A stretch of DNA of 64,000 nt from Stereocaulon alpinum (Eukaryota > Ascomycota > Lecanoromycetes > Lecanorales > Stereocaulaceae), in contig JAEUBA010000019.1 of NCBI GenBank assembly GCA_018257865.1, forward strand, positions 310,001-374,000, written 5' to 3'. The notes below the pieces were generated by a model. That model saw nothing but the letters and a program-made list of their open reading frames with translations. It ran no database searches and was not told where the DNA came from. Position 1 is the first letter of the stretch, and each line of letters opens with the position of its first letter. Shown piece after piece: positions 33,618 through 45,208 of this stretch. Made by a program: the position numbers and the translations under genes.

Positions 33618-35121
33618 TCACCTTTCCTTCTTTCCCTCCTTGACAGCATCAGCATAGCTATCATGCGGTTCCGATGCCTTGCCGTTCGCAGCCTTGACGC
33701 CATTCATCTTCGGGCCTTCCAGCGCCTTTTTCTCACTACCTGAAATCCCAACTTCGTACCCCTCGCCTTGCTTTTCCTCGGCCTCTACCTCGCTATCTTC
33801 GTCATCGCTCCGTACATCAGCTACCACTTTTGCGAAGACGATGTTATATGCTATTCTTATGATGAAGAATAACCAGAAGAGGTTGATACTCTGCAAGCTT
33901 GCGAGCAGGGCGAATGTGATGTACTGGCTGATCCAGCATTTGTATTGTTGGGTATCCCAGTCTAGCTCGAAAGGGCCAACACTTCGAAAGTCAGTGAGGG
34001 TGGCGTAGATGACGACGAGATTGATATAGTGGCGGAGGTAGACCCAGATGCCGATGAAGATGGTGAACCAGGGGAATATGAGGGAGGAATTGAGGTAGTT
34101 GAGGGTTTTGGACATCTGGATCACCAAATTAGTTGGGATACCCTCTCAGTCAGGCAGCATGCTAAGGGGGAAATGGCTTACCGCAAGGAAGAAGTCGCTG
34201 ATATCATGCGTGATATAGACCGCTACACCCATATACGTGAAATGGAAGCGGTAGCTCAACCCGATCAACGCCAGCGTCACGATATGATGTGCTACCAACT
34301 CCTTGAAATCCTTCCTCGGCTTTTCTAACCGCAAACACAGCACAATGAACTGCTGCGCCCAGTAGCTCGCCTGTAGCAAGTAGTATGCCTTGAACAAACC
34401 CTCATGCGCCCTATGCGGAAATCCCTCAAACATGCCCACAGTGTTGAAATACCACACCGGCGTCCGACTCATCACGTACAGCCCCAGCGGCCCAAAAACC
34501 GCAAAGTACATGGCCGTATACACCTGCTCCATGAACCGGTTCTGCTTCGCGCGACTCTGAATGCCGAAATAGAGCGCCATGGGCCGGATGAGTCGCTGCA
34601 TGAGAAACTCACGGGTGAACGTAAGCACAACGATGTAGAACGCTACGAATGCGAAATCGTGTGGCCCTTTTCCGTAGAACGTGGGCCGCTCAGGGTCATG
34701 GCGGGCGTGATAGGGGATGAATGGGTGATCGGTGGGGAGCGGGTAGGAGAGGAATATGGCGCGGTGGAGAGGGTTGGAGGGGCTCGGATTGATGCCGTAG
34801 GCGGAGAGGAAGACGATGATTATGATGAGGGGGTTGATCCATGTGTGCCGGAAGGAGAAGGCTTTCCACCGTCTGAAGAGGGATTTTGCTTTCCGTCGCT
34901 TGGAAAATGGGCGGAAGGGTTTGGTTTGGGAGTTACGCTGGGGGGAGGTCTAGTCAGTTGAGCTATGGGTATCACTGGAGGAACAATCAGTGCCTGCTTA
35001 CCGGAGTCAGTGGAGGGGAATTGAAGGTTGGTGTGGGCTCAAGTGTTGAGAGTGCTGATACCCCCGTGTCTCCTCTCAGCTCCGCTCCAAGGCCGCTTGA
35101 TTTTCGCCGAGGTCGAGGCAT
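33618..35121 (-). CDS. LAG1: Ceramide synthase (sphingosine N-acyltransferase), LAG1 family
   Basis: ER membrane enzyme that acylates sphinganine or phytosphingosine with fatty acyl-CoA to make ceramide. Three exons: 35002-35121, 34182-34937 and 33618-34115, with introns of 64 and 66 bp, giving about 457 residues. A basic cytosolic N-terminus (MPRPRRKSSGLGAEL) precedes several membrane segments of the TLC domain. The Lag1 motif is intact: the paired His in VAHHIVTLALIGLSYRF and HDISD in the same exon. The second splice joins DFFLA to MSKTLNYLNSS, the usual LAG1 continuation. The C-terminus is charged and cytosolic, ending in a Lys/Glu-rich tail. The first intron uses the CAG acceptor at 34938-34940, which gives the branch site normal spacing; a closer TAG is in frame but too near. 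Confidence 0.92.
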
Positions 35122-37392
35122 GTCTGGGTGTCGTGTACGATTGACCGGGGCGTTTGGAGAGTTGACTGTACAATCTTTTATCTAGTGATTACAGGAGACC
35201 TCTGGCATTGCTCGTGCTTGTCGCGTGCCGAAATTTATCTTCACAGACCGCCGGGGAGATGAGCCAATCTTATGTCCGAAAAGCGCCCAGCGCCCAGGGC
35301 GTTCCGCTGTCCTCGCAGCTGAGGCCACCGCGGAGCATTAAACACGCCGAACAAGCTTACAGGACGCATCATGACAGACGTTGTGGCTGACTATGTGGTA
35401 TTGCAGGAAAGGGGCCGTTGATCAAAGGAAGTCGTTGAAACTCTAATTTTTGAGCCACAATGTATCAATATATGGACTAAGGTACCGTTTCTCACGAATA
35501 TCAAAACCATGTATGGCCTTCTTGAACGTATGCATGATCTTGACGTGCGATGACTTTGCGTCCTCGGCTGATGCATTTGTCTTGAATTGATGCAGTGGTC
35601 AGTCATTTTTTGCCATATGCCCTCTGTGCCTCAACCTTCCCTATCCACAATGCATCGCCGCGTTCAGCTATAGCGTTCCCCAGCGTTGACAGTCCAGTCA
35701 TCTATGATCCAAGTTATCCTAAGGCGAGTTTTCAGAGTTAAGAAAGAGAGGCTCTGGACGTTCTCGGAAGTCTTAGTACTGGCGACATCATTCGCACTAG
35801 TGTTCGACATGTAGCAAGCACGACTAATTCTTCAGCCGTTTCCCAGCAAGCCGAGCTCTGTCTTGTCATGAGTAGCTGCAATATGTAGTGTGAGGGCGAC
35901 AGTTGTTTGAGCAGAGGGACAGCGGACTACTGCAGAATCCGCATAGCAGGTCCATAATATAACGTTCCTCAAGGGAATTAAATTGGGCCAAGGAGGACGT
36001 GGACAGCTTACAGCAGATGACAAATCTGCTTGATAAGAGCAACAAATGCATTGAAAGACTTTTGATTTGAAAATCGCCGCAGCAGCTAGACTGCAAACTC
36101 CGCCTGATGAAGATGTTCCCTGGCTTACAGCAGCGCAGATTGTTCAGCATTTCATTAGGTGAGTGCATGACTTCGTAAGGAACACGAAAATTCAAAGGGA
36201 TATACCATGCCAGCTAAATATGCAATTGAGGGACACCCTTCAACCAAAACCGTGAACATGTCATTGACACCCTATTTAAGCTGCCCCCACGAGAAGACGA
36301 GTACTAGTTCAAGTTCCAAATGAAAGAAGACGTGCAGGGCCATGCGTCCTACCTCGTTGCGGAGTGGTTGCCGGAATTGCCTGCCGAGGAACTAAACTGG
36401 GATGGATGAAGCCGTGAAGGACACTTCTGCCTAGTACCTGGACCAGGCGTAGAGATTTAAATATAGATTCCCAGTCGGAGCTTCAAGCCATGGGACACCG
36501 TCTGCTTCGCGTCTCGTAACGAAGACGTCCATTGGCTGTATCATGCAGAATATCGTCAAGCAAGACGTACCGGAAATCTGACCATCTTCCTCGGCGGTGA
36601 TAGCAAACACACCCTCGCGACATAGCACATTTGGCAATCGTGATTGCAATAGCTTACGTTCATTTTAGCCTTGTAAGATCCGGCTGTATGGACACGTAGG
36701 CTTCGAGTATACGCTATAACCAAGTTCCGGGGTAAGAGAGTGAGTGGAATGACGAGGAACCTCTAATCCTCAACCACATGTTTGGAATTGGCTATTGCCA
36801 GAAGCTCGCAAGATCAAAGATCGGGACCAGAAGTGGTGTTCCTGGGAACCAGAGCGCGTATGTGAGGGGACTGGGCCTGCTCCTGTACCAGAATAGCTGT
36901 TGGATAGTTCTGGACCATCAACAGGGAGCCAATGAGTTGCCCAAAGAATAACAGGGGGAATGCAACTATCTCAACCAACTGGATTGCAATGTCTCGGCCA
37001 GATGTGCAGAAGTTGTCCAAAGCTGTTTGTAATATCTTATAGGAGACGATGTAGAAGCCGCATTTTCTTAGTAGAAGGTGCTATGTCTAGGTTGTTTCAG
37101 CTTCAAAGACACCTTTAGTGAGCCGTACGCGGTCAATGTTTGGTTTGAGCCTCCTCATGACGTATGTGTGATATATCCATCAGGATTTGCGATTCAGAGC
37201 AGCACCTTTATGGCGCGGGAACGGTGTCTTCCAAGGACTACCTAGGTCGCGGTCCTGAAAATAGCCACACGATCCGACTCCTTCGATATTTGGACATCAC
37301 GGTTGCATTTTTCTTTCGATAGCTTGCCTGCTCTCTACTTGCTACTAAGAATGGCAATCATTGACGACACAATCGGTTATCTATGCAATACA
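35122..37392. other. Long intergenic region
   Basis: 2.27 kb between the LAG1 start and the VPS38 stop, both on the minus strand. It must contain the LAG1 promoter. ORFs here are below 110 codons and occur in several frames and on both strands without recognisable motifs. I see no transposon ends, tRNA or tandem repeat. Confidence 0.5.
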
Positions 37393-39360
37393 TTAAAAGT
37401 TCGTACCTTCGCCATGCATCGCCTTCATCTCTGGCAATTTTCCATTGCTATGCAAAGCCTTTTCACCCACCTCTGCATGGTCGCTGGGCCTTGTGTCTTC
37501 TAACGTCCCCTGAGCATTCCGTCCAGTCCTTTTACGGACGGGTAATTCGCCTTTGCCGGTCGTCAATACAGTCAACAAGTATTTTAGATTCGGAAGCGTA
37601 TGCCTGAGATCGACCATTCTCGACCCTTGTCTGCTCATCAACAACTCAATATCTGAATTCATCAGAAACACGCCATACTCGAAGCGATACGCGACCGCTC
37701 CTTTCTGGTACAGTGGGAAGGTTCGAGCCGCAAGAGACGGCATGTTGGAGGAGATTGGGTCAAGGATAGTTGAGGTAGAGCCGTGTGGCGTTGGTGGATA
37801 TGGTATGGGAGTCGTGAGGTAAAGAGACAACAAATATACAATATGAGCGACATGGCCAAGAGCAGCAGCGGTGATTGCAGGGTCAGTCTCCGAGGAAGAC
37901 ATAGAGGTAGCATTCGGCAGGTGTAGACCTCGAATGGTGAAAGATAGAGGTCTTTGATCGAAGGACTCAATCGGGTATATACACAACAGATCTTCGCATA
38001 TGCGGCGAACTTGGCCAGAAAGTTCTGATTTAGTCGTCTGCAGGAGTGATCTCCGAGATGAGAGATTTGTCTGTGCGGATGAGAGATGAGATTGCGCTTT
38101 TTGTTGAGCGAGGCTGCCTGTCGCAATAGCAGCGCGGCGGGCCTTAATGCTGGTCTGAAGCTCGGATCGCCGAGCTTCGGCTGTCTTGAGTAGTCTTCGT
38201 GAAGCCGAGAGGGAGCGATTGGTTGAGGTTAAGCTTTGCTCAGCCTGTGATGCAGCGTTGATGATGTCTATAGACTGCTTCTGCTCTTCAAGAAGGGCAG
38301 TGATCTGTGAAGCCAGCTTCTCCCGTGTAGACAGAGCATCCTGTATACAATCATCAAGATTCGAAAGCCGCATTAAAGCGTCGAACGAGGATGTAGGCTG
38401 GAGAGTCTGTGTTTGCTTTGACAATTTGGGCGCTGCAGGGACGGTTTTGTCAATAGGGAGGTCCGTGAAGCTTGTGTATATACCGTCAGAAAGATGGAAA
38501 AGTATGCAATTTGGAGGAAGAGGGTGGTGAAAGCTCTCGAGCTGTTGCAGATTTTAGCAAATGTATACGTTCTCGGGAATTGGACGCACAGATTTGCCAA
38601 TGAATTGCAGTGAACGGAGACACAATTGAAGTTCAACGAGCAATACGTAGTTCTGCATGGTCTCCGTCCTCGCCCAGTATTTAACCGTTAATTCGTCAAG
38701 TCGTGTAACCAGAGGTCCGTAGACGTTGAGATCGAAGAATCGGAAACTAGGGTTCATGGCCTTTTCCACAATTTCGCTCACGTATATCGGCTCATTTAGC
38801 CCGTTGCAGTGCAAGGAGAACCATGTGTTTGCCATTCTTTCCTTCGCAACATCCTCCAATTTGGTCTGCCGGACCCTCGGAGACGCATTAGACCAGTTGA
38901 GCGTACTCCTCCTCCTGAGTTTGCCAGCTGGCGGTCTGAATGTCGCTGGAATATCGCTTTCTGACTCTTGCTTCTTGTGGCTGCCGTTGACTTTGGCTGG
39001 TGGAGACTTCAGGTCACTAGATGACCTCGAGTGTTCGAGCTTGTGGCTCTCGCGCTGGGCAAGAGCTTTGGCTGGAGTTTTGAGCGCGTGAGGTAGGGAC
39101 TCATCATCAATTGTCTTCCCCCAAGTCCTGTTGAGTGGTCGGGAAAGCGCTAGATTGCGGACAGAGATGCCTTGGAGGTGTCTCAACTTCCGGTTCTAGG
39201 ACAGATCAGCTGAAGCTCTTGCCAGACATTTTATTCAGCATAACTGATGCGGAACCTGTACAGATGGTTGTAGCCAGGGTCTTTCTCTAGACAGGCCTTC
39301 AATGTCATCAAATGGGCTTATGCCATTGTCGTTGGGTTTAGTGTCATGTTTTGCGGACAT
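37393..39360 (-). CDS. VPS38: Vps38/UVRAG subunit of PI3-kinase complex II
   Basis: Regulatory subunit that directs Vps34-Vps15-Vps30 to endosomes for vacuolar protein sorting. Three exons: 39256-39360, 38590-39195 and 37393-38541, with introns of 60 and 48 bp, giving about 619 residues. After a short acidic N-terminus comes RKLRHLQGISVRNL, the start of the family's C2-like domain. This domain is interrupted by a Ser/Lys-rich insert and continues as WFSLHCNGLNEPIYVSEIVE. A coiled-coil region (ALSTREKLASQITALLEEQK and following) spans the middle. The C-terminal domain contains VAYRFEYGVFLMNSDIELLM, a family hallmark. The donor of the first intron is weak: GTTCCG at 39255, with GTACAG nine bases upstream as an in-frame alternative. 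Two residues there are therefore uncertain. Confidence 0.87.
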
Positions 39361-39655
39361 GGTGAATGGTCCGCTTGCATGAGGGAATTAGCAGGTGATG
39401 AATGCAAGACATCATTCGTTAGCCACTGGTATAACGGAATCCCGGTCCCTATGTCACAGAGCCAGCTCAGCCTAGAGTAGGCGTAGCAACACATGTATGA
39501 GAGCAGAGTAGGCTGCTCACACGAGCTCCTGCGCGGTTTCATTCCGCGCGCGATATTTAAACAGCTCCATCTCGAGACCTGTCCAAAAACAGCGGTTCCC
39601 ATTGACTTGATTTCCATTCTAGCTATCCGAGGCCACTTTAAAAGCCCACGCCCTC
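39361..39655. promoter_or_regulatory. Divergent promoter region of VPS38 and MHR1
   Basis: 295 bp between the two start codons serve both genes. A GC-rich palindromic patch (GCGCGCG near 39547) lies about 110 bp before the MHR1 start. Its function is unknown. Confidence 0.5.
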
Positions 39656-40648
39656 ATGGGCAAGCTTACCACTCTTGCCAAAACTGGCAAAACTATAGTC
39701 CGAAAAGGCAACCTCGCGAAAGATCTTCCAGTCAACTCCCTCCTCATCCACAAACCCACCGCAAAAGGTGTTCGATTACCCAAACTCGACGTTCCAATAG
39801 TCAATCATGGACAGTACATCTTCATGTACAATAACATCCGCACAAACCAAGTCGTCTACTCCCTAACGCGGCATCTAAACGTACTTCCACCCCGCACCAT
39901 AGTCTGCTGCATACATCTAATCATCCCCCAGAACCAAGACTCTCTAGCTCAGCTCCCCTTTCTCGGTAAAAAGACCGTCCCCGCACGCCTCCGCAAAGAT
40001 CTCTGGACCCCCTTCTGCATGGTCTACTTCCCCCACCCCCACCTAGGCCTTACCGCCTACCGCAAACTACGCGAATTTCGTCGCCTCCACGAACTCTCCT
40101 ATCCCCGCGAAATCATCACCGTGAAGGAGGGAAAACACAAAGGCAATCTTATGGAAACAAAAGCCCGCGGGAAAGCGCTCATGGACCAGAAAGCGAACAG
40201 CGTGGCGGATCTAGCGGCTGTGCTCTTGCAGGCTGAGAAGGGGCCGAGTGGGGAGGCGGTAGCGGCTGCTAGGAAGAGGAGGGTGAGGGTCGAGCATCTG
40301 CAAAAGGTGAGGAGGGAGAAGATTGAGGATAAAGGGGTGTGGGATTTTGCAAAGGCGATTGAGATGGGGGGTGGTGTGCAGGGGGTGATGGTTAGGTGGG
40401 CAAATCCGCTAGATGCGGAGTATGCGGAGACGTGGCCGGAGGCGGTAATACATGATGGGTTGAAGAAGAGTCGGTATACGGCTGCTTTTCCGGTTATTGG
40501 ACCTGTACAAAAGGTGGGTTCTGAGATCACTCCGCCACAGATACAGGAGGAGACACCAAAAGAGGAGAGTAAACCAGGTTCTTGGTTGTCTAGACCTTTC
40601 TCTAGCTTATGGTCAGGAGGGCAGAGGCAGGCGGTGGCTACAGCGTAA
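39656..40648 (+). CDS. MHR1: Mitochondrial large ribosomal subunit protein mL67 / Mhr1
   Basis: Fungal mitochondrial protein described both as a large-subunit ribosomal protein (mL67) and as a factor in mitochondrial DNA recombination and transcription. Single exon, 330 residues, starting MGKLTTLAKTGKTIVRKG. Conserved stretches include NHGQYIFMYNNIRTNQVVYS, LRKDLWTPFCMVYFP, RKLREFRRLHELSYPREII and the late SRYTAAFPVIGPVQ. The latter half is rich in Lys/Arg. The C-terminus adds a Pro/Glu-rich tail ending in FSSLWSGGQRQAV. The ATG has a good context (ctcATGGgc) and the N-terminus is basic enough for mitochondrial import. It is divergent with VPS38, with 295 bp between the start codons. Confidence 0.9.
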   Translation: MGKLTTLAKTGKTIVRKGNLAKDLPVNSLLIHKPTAKGVRLPKLDVPIVNHGQYIFMYNNIRTNQVVYSLTRHLNVLPPRTIVCCIHLIIPQNQDSLAQLPFLGKKTVPARLRKDLWTPFCMVYFPHPHLGLTAYRKLREFRRLHELSYPREIITVKEGKHKGNLMETKARGKALMDQKANSVADLAAVLLQAEKGPSGEAVAAARKRRVRVEHLQKVRREKIEDKGVWDFAKAIEMGGGVQGVMVRWANPLDAEYAETWPEAVIHDGLKKSRYTAAFPVIGPVQKVGSEITPPQIQEETPKEESKPGSWLSRPFSSLWSGGQRQAVATA

Positions 40649-40804
40649 ACAGTGTATATATTACCTTCTGTATCATGGAATTCGTTTCACAGCCAATGTC
40701 AGAGCTGCTATCTTTCCGGTCCCTAATCTGCTGCGGCAATACTACGAAAAAGAAATTCCACATCAGCTTGAGAAATTGGACGAATCTTGTCATAACAGAA
40801 CGCA

Positions 40805-41992
40805 TCAATCTCGGTCCCAAAAGCAATTGGCCAAACGAATAGGAGGAGCGTGCTTCCAAGTGACACCCATGACATCTTTAATCAATCCCTCCTTCCAATC
40901 CCACTGGCTATGACGACCAACCTGTACCTGCTCCTCGTTCGCGCAACCAAGATCGTAGTTGTATCGCGCGGTCTTCAATTGCTTGCATATGAAGTCTATC
41001 TCGGCGCATGAAGTAAGAACGACATGCGTAGCCTTGTCCGACATAGTGACATAAATAGTGATTTCCACGCTAATTAGTCTTCTGCAGCTCTCCAACATTG
41101 ACCATAGCTGTGCCAACTTCAGCTGTTCGGTCAAGTGATTTTCAATTGGACAATCCCAGTCCCACATCGGGTCGGTCCTTATGAGTAGCAGTCCTATATG
41201 TACGGTCCTAAGCAGCGCTGTCGGTCTTGGTGAGATATTGCCAGTGCTCTCCTGCAGGAAGAGAGGCAGATTGTCGACGTTGATAGCGAAAGTATTAGAC
41301 TGGTAGAAGATAGGGATGGATTCTTCGTACACCACCCTACTGACAGCAAAGATTCTCACGTCCACAGGGCCGTTAGTAGTAGCTGCAGAGCCATCTGGTG
41401 GAAACTGAAAGACCTGTCTCTTTCGACTTAGGACCAATCTATAAACCTCTTGCCGCAATTCAAGCGGTAATTCGAGAAAGCGAAATGGCTTCTTTGGTAC
41501 AGGTAGACTCGACCCTCCACATGCTTTGTGGTGATCACGCCGATACCTGTTCCATCGTTGAAGACCAAGACACTTCGACTTGCTGACCAACCCAATGTCA
41601 TTGAACTCACGCTCCGGTATCTTCTCAATCGACGGATCAAGCGGTATGCGACCATTAAACTTCGCCAATTTCCTCGCATTCCACCTCTGGTTTCGCTCCG
41701 CTTTCATCACAAAGACTCTGCGTTGAGAGCTCTCGAGACTTTGCCACAACGCATCAGCGCCCTCATCGCTGAATTCGACCTTGACATTGCCAAAAAGGAG
41801 GTCATTGGGATCAGCTTCAAACAAAGCATGGGGAGAAGTTTCCCTTAGATCTGGCTGTTGCCATACTTTGAAGTCTTCGCGCTTCTTCGCCCAATCTGCG
41901 TGCTCTTGGAGTTCTTCTTTGGTGAAGAAGCAGGACGTCAGCAGACTGAGAAGTGCGGCTCCAAGACGCCGGCCAAGGTATTCACGGATCAT
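40805..41992 (-). CDS. 2EXR/F-box-like domain protein, function unknown
   Basis: A single exon of 395 residues starting MIREYLGRRLGAALLS. From about residue 169 it contains FRFLELPLELRQEVYRLVLS, the opening helix pair of the fungal 2EXR (F-box-like) module. This is followed by the typical strand-rich continuation with VDVRIFAVSRVVYEESIPIF and YQSNTFAINVDNLPLFL. These modules are greatly expanded in Pezizomycotina and their roles are mostly unknown; adaptor function in ubiquitin ligases is one idea. The N-terminal 165 residues are charged and have no recognised domain. It is convergent with MHR1, only 156 bp away. The family assignment is solid, the function is not. Confidence 0.75.
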   Translation of the reverse strand: MIREYLGRRLGAALLSLLTSCFFTKEELQEHADWAKKREDFKVWQQPDLRETSPHALFEADPNDLLFGNVKVEFSDEGADALWQSLESSQRRVFVMKAERNQRWNARKLAKFNGRIPLDPSIEKIPEREFNDIGLVSKSKCLGLQRWNRYRRDHHKACGGSSLPVPKKPFRFLELPLELRQEVYRLVLSRKRQVFQFPPDGSAATTNGPVDVRIFAVSRVVYEESIPIFYQSNTFAINVDNLPLFLQESTGNISPRPTALLRTVHIGLLLIRTDPMWDWDCPIENHLTEQLKLAQLWSMLESCRRLISVEITIYVTMSDKATHVVLTSCAEIDFICKQLKTARYNYDLGCANEEQVQVGRHSQWDWKEGLIKDVMGVTWKHAPPIRLANCFWDRD

Positions 41993-42659
41993 GGCTTAGA
42001 TGAACGCAAATTACGATGCTGTAAGAATGTAATGTTGAGAGATGACTGTGCGGATGTAAACACTCAAGCGGACGACGCAAGGCTGAGTATCGGTTTGTTC
42101 AATTGAAAGATGCTAGTGCTCATAATATCATGCAAAAGCTATCCTAGAACTCTCACAGGGCGGGTAAGATTTCCCCGGAAGCTGGAGGCGGATTTTACTT
42201 TCCTGTATTTCTTGATGGTGCAATGAGCATGACTACGTTTCGACACCCAAAGCTGACACTGGGGAACTACGGTACGAGCTTCCTTTCCTCATCCGGTGTA
42301 GCGCAGTTTGTTAGCTCAGCCCCTCTCAGTAACGTCACTGTTGTCGACACTGCCTCTGCCTCCTTCCAATTGGAAAGTCACACTCTCTACCAAGCCATGA
42401 TGGATGTGAGTATCATTTTATCCTATAAATAGTGTGGTTCGTATATAAGTGCGTTGTCAATTCGCTCTCACTCGCAAAAGTCCTCCTTTCATTCCAGGCC
42501 AAGATGACTAACGCACTACAAGACCTAGCAAAAGTCCTCGCCAGAATCTTTCATATTTGTCTCCTTGGTCCTATAGTCCGGTGTTTCCGCTACACCTGAA
42601 CCCTTCAATTACCTTTCCTAGTCCTCCAAAATCAAAGGTTTCTAGAAACACAAATCAGA
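41993..42659. promoter_or_regulatory. Divergent promoter region with TATA-like boxes
   Basis: 667 bp between the 2EXR-like gene and the dioxygenase gene. Two TATA-like elements precede the dioxygenase: TATAAATA at 42424-42431 and TATATAAG at 42442-42449, about 210-240 bp before its ATG. A 69-codon ORF at 42223-42432 is probably fortuitous. Confidence 0.5.
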
Positions 42660-43709
42660 ATGGGCGGCCCAGCAGCACCCCCAAATGCCGATGACCTAGC
42701 TCTCCGCTTCCTAGCATCAGAAGGCTACCTCCCTCTATCTCTAGCAGACCACCCAGGAATGGTAGAAGCATACCAAAACCTCTTCGCGAGGTCCCATCAA
42801 TTCTTCGATCTCCCAGCCGATTCGCCGCAAAAGACAACTTACCAAGCAGTCTCCGGCCCCGCAGCAAGCGAAGAAGGCTACTCCAAAATCCCCAGTGAGA
42901 AATCCATCCTGACGACTAGAACCTCAACTCACTGTCCGGAGCTCCTGCGCGATGATCTCAAGAAAGCATGGGACCTCACCGGCGCCTTCATGGAGAAGAC
43001 AATCTCCGCAATCGCCCTAATCCTGGCCCTAAAGCCCGACGTCTTCGCACCCTTCGTAACACCCTGCGCAAAACTCACAGACACCAAAACCCCAACCCAA
43101 CTCCGCATGTTCCGCTACGACCGTCCCACAGGCCCGGGACCAACAATAAACGCAGCAAAACACAAAGACCTCGGCCTGCTCTCCCTCGTAGTCGGTCACT
43201 CACCCGGTCTAGAAGTCCAAAACGTATCAAACAATTCCTGGATCCCAATCGAAGAAGACACTTACCTCCCATCCGGCTCTAGAACCCGCTCCGGCGGCCT
43301 CACTGCCACCCTTCTAGGAGGCGAAACACTGTCCTTCCTTTCGCGCGGTAATTATCGAGCTGGCGTCCACCGCGTAGTCTGCGCACCCGTATCCGCAAGT
43401 AATAACGATCCCTTCAGATTCAGCATCGTATACACGCTCCGTCCAGCCGTAGCGCCTTTGTATACCAAAGACTTCGAATCCGCGATCACCGGGCAGTTTG
43501 CGGCTGAGGAGCGCTGTGAGGGGATAAGTAGTGCGAAGTTGTTTGACGCGATATTGAGGAGTCATTGGAATATTAATGCTGCGAAGGAGGTGAGGGAGAA
43601 GCAGAGGGAGGAGCAGAGGATGAAGAGGGTGGTTGCGGTGGTTGGGGAGGAGAAGGGGGTGGGTATTGGTGTTAGTGTTGAGGAGATGGGGGAGAGGATG
43701 GGTGGGTAG
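42660..43709 (+). CDS. 2-oxoglutarate/Fe(II)-dependent dioxygenase (IPNS-like)
   Basis: Single exon, 349 residues. Non-haem iron oxygenase of the isopenicillin N synthase-like superfamily, which couples 2-oxoglutarate decarboxylation to substrate oxidation. The N-terminal DIOX_N-like part (LALRFLASEGYLPL, then AYQNLFARSHQFFDLP) leads to the double-stranded beta-helix. The iron ligands are H168 and D170 (KHKD) and H237 (AGVHRVV). The 2-oxoglutarate-binding R253 and S255 (FRFSIVY) are also present, so the active site is complete. The substrate is unknown. The C-terminus is a Lys/Glu/Arg-rich helix followed by a Gly/Val-rich end. TATA-like boxes 210-240 bp upstream and the aATGGGc context support the start. 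No pathway partners lie directly beside it. Confidence 0.88.
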   Translation: MGGPAAPPNADDLALRFLASEGYLPLSLADHPGMVEAYQNLFARSHQFFDLPADSPQKTTYQAVSGPAASEEGYSKIPSEKSILTTRTSTHCPELLRDDLKKAWDLTGAFMEKTISAIALILALKPDVFAPFVTPCAKLTDTKTPTQLRMFRYDRPTGPGPTINAAKHKDLGLLSLVVGHSPGLEVQNVSNNSWIPIEEDTYLPSGSRTRSGGLTATLLGGETLSFLSRGNYRAGVHRVVCAPVSASNNDPFRFSIVYTLRPAVAPLYTKDFESAITGQFAAEERCEGISSAKLFDAILRSHWNINAAKEVREKQREEQRMKRVVAVVGEEKGVGIGVSVEEMGERMGG

Positions 43710-44173
43710 GAAGGGGTTGAGATATGACGAAGAGGGAAATGAGGGTCGTTCTTTTGCCGTTATGAGATATGAGAAACGCTCGCATTATACAACGAAGAAA
43801 TAACGCTTTCAGCGTATAGGAACAGAATCTTTTCAAGACTTACCTACTATACAAAGCCTCCATACAATGTAAAGATGAGTAACAGTGGTATGATGTGGGT
43901 CGTGGTGGATAAGGCAAAGAGCCAAGCCAATCTCCCCCGCCCTCCTCGCTTCGGCCGAACAAGGACCCTGACACATTCGAAGATCACCAACACAAAGTGA
44001 ATGCGAATTCGATTCATAAATCTCTAAAAAGTCATGCCTACACTGCCGCTATTTCCCACAATGCCTGCCAGTGCTCATAAATGCCCAAATAGATCCTGCC
44101 CGTTGACAACGCCATCCGAACAATCCATCGTTACATGTTCACAGAAGTCCAACCAATTCAACGCTTTTGGGTC
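43710..44173. other. Convergent intergenic spacer
   Basis: 464 bp between the 3' ends of the dioxygenase and eIF4E-like genes. No gene or repeat is seen. Confidence 0.6.
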
Positions 44174-45208
44174 TTAACGCTGTGTATCCCTCCACATGGC
44201 CCGCTTACCCTCCGGACTCTTGACCTCGGCCTCTGGTATTGTGCCTCCACCTAGCGAGCTCGAAGGGGTTCTTGCTTTTTCCGCTTCTTTTGTCTGGGCA
44301 ACCGCCTCGTCGAAGCCGGGATGGGTACTGTGTTGCTTGTAGTAGATGTGACTTTGTTGCGTTGGTTTCAATTCTGGTGAAAGCTTGTCGAGTATAACAG
44401 CGAGTATGCCATCTTTACTTTTTTCGTTGGAGGCATCTCGATGCCAGATGCTGATGGTGTTGCCGTTGTAACGCATGGATAGTGAGAGACCACATATATC
44501 ATCTCCTGCGGAAGTCATGTCTTAACGCATCTGAGACGACGAGAAGAGAGCTTCCTTACCTTTCTGGACAACATCAAAGAACCCTTCCCCAACAGCTAGG
44601 ACCAGTAGCTCTTTCCAGAACTGATCCGTCTTTTCTTTTGGCACCCGAAATGTCCACGAACCACCGTTCACATTCCTCGGATCTTCCCAGACAGGTTTCA
44701 CCCCTCTCTTGAAGAAGTGCACCGAGTCCTTGAAGCCGAGCCTTTGCAATGGGAAGGAGTTGACGACTTCCCAAAAGAGCTTTACAGTCATAATGTCGTC
44801 TTGCAGAAGGGTGAGACGGCCCTCATAGTCACCGGAAGGCGCATGTTTGTCGTGCCAGAATGTCCACGCATGTCCGAAGTAGTAGGAATTCTCAATCTGG
44901 CTGTCGATAGATTCCTCCGGCTGATCGATGGGACTACTGATGGGGCTTCCACCAGCTTTGTCGGATCTGGACCGGCGGCTTTGTGGCTGAAATCTTGACA
45001 GAGTATTCAGTAGTGATAGCTTTCGGTCTCGTCTCGCGGGAGAATCTGCATCTGAGATCGGGCTGAACTCAGCGGTAGCGTACGAAGGGTTGGTTGCCAT
45101 TCTTTCGGCAGTCCGTCTTCGAATGATCTGGTTAATATGGTAAGTAAACAAGGGTTGCCCATTAGCACCTATCTTTGTAGGAGTGGGTGGTGGATCTTGA
45201 TCTGCCAT
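44174..45208 (-). CDS. eIF4E-family cap-binding protein, class II-like
   Basis: Translation initiation factor family protein that binds the mRNA 5' cap. Two exons: 44560-45208 and 44174-44505, with a 54-bp intron, giving about 326 residues. The N-terminal 110 residues are a disordered extension. The eIF4E core then begins YYFGHAWTFWHDKHAP and continues through VKPVWEDPRNVNGGSW. The Trp of VWED, one side of the cap sandwich, is present. The other sandwich position (Trp56 in human eIF4E) aligns by eye to Tyr in GDYEGRL, as in class II (4EHP-type) proteins, while the Trp43 equivalent (HAWTFW) is kept. After the splice come GDDICGLSLSMRYNGNTISI and a Ser/Glu tail. This is likely the second eIF4E of the genome rather than the canonical one. 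The start was chosen at MADQDPPPTP. Confidence 0.87.

Noticed and set aside
36431..36649. 72-codon minus-strand ORF with GVFAITAEEDGQISG
   Set aside because: It reads like protein, but no adjoining exons, start context or family could be established.
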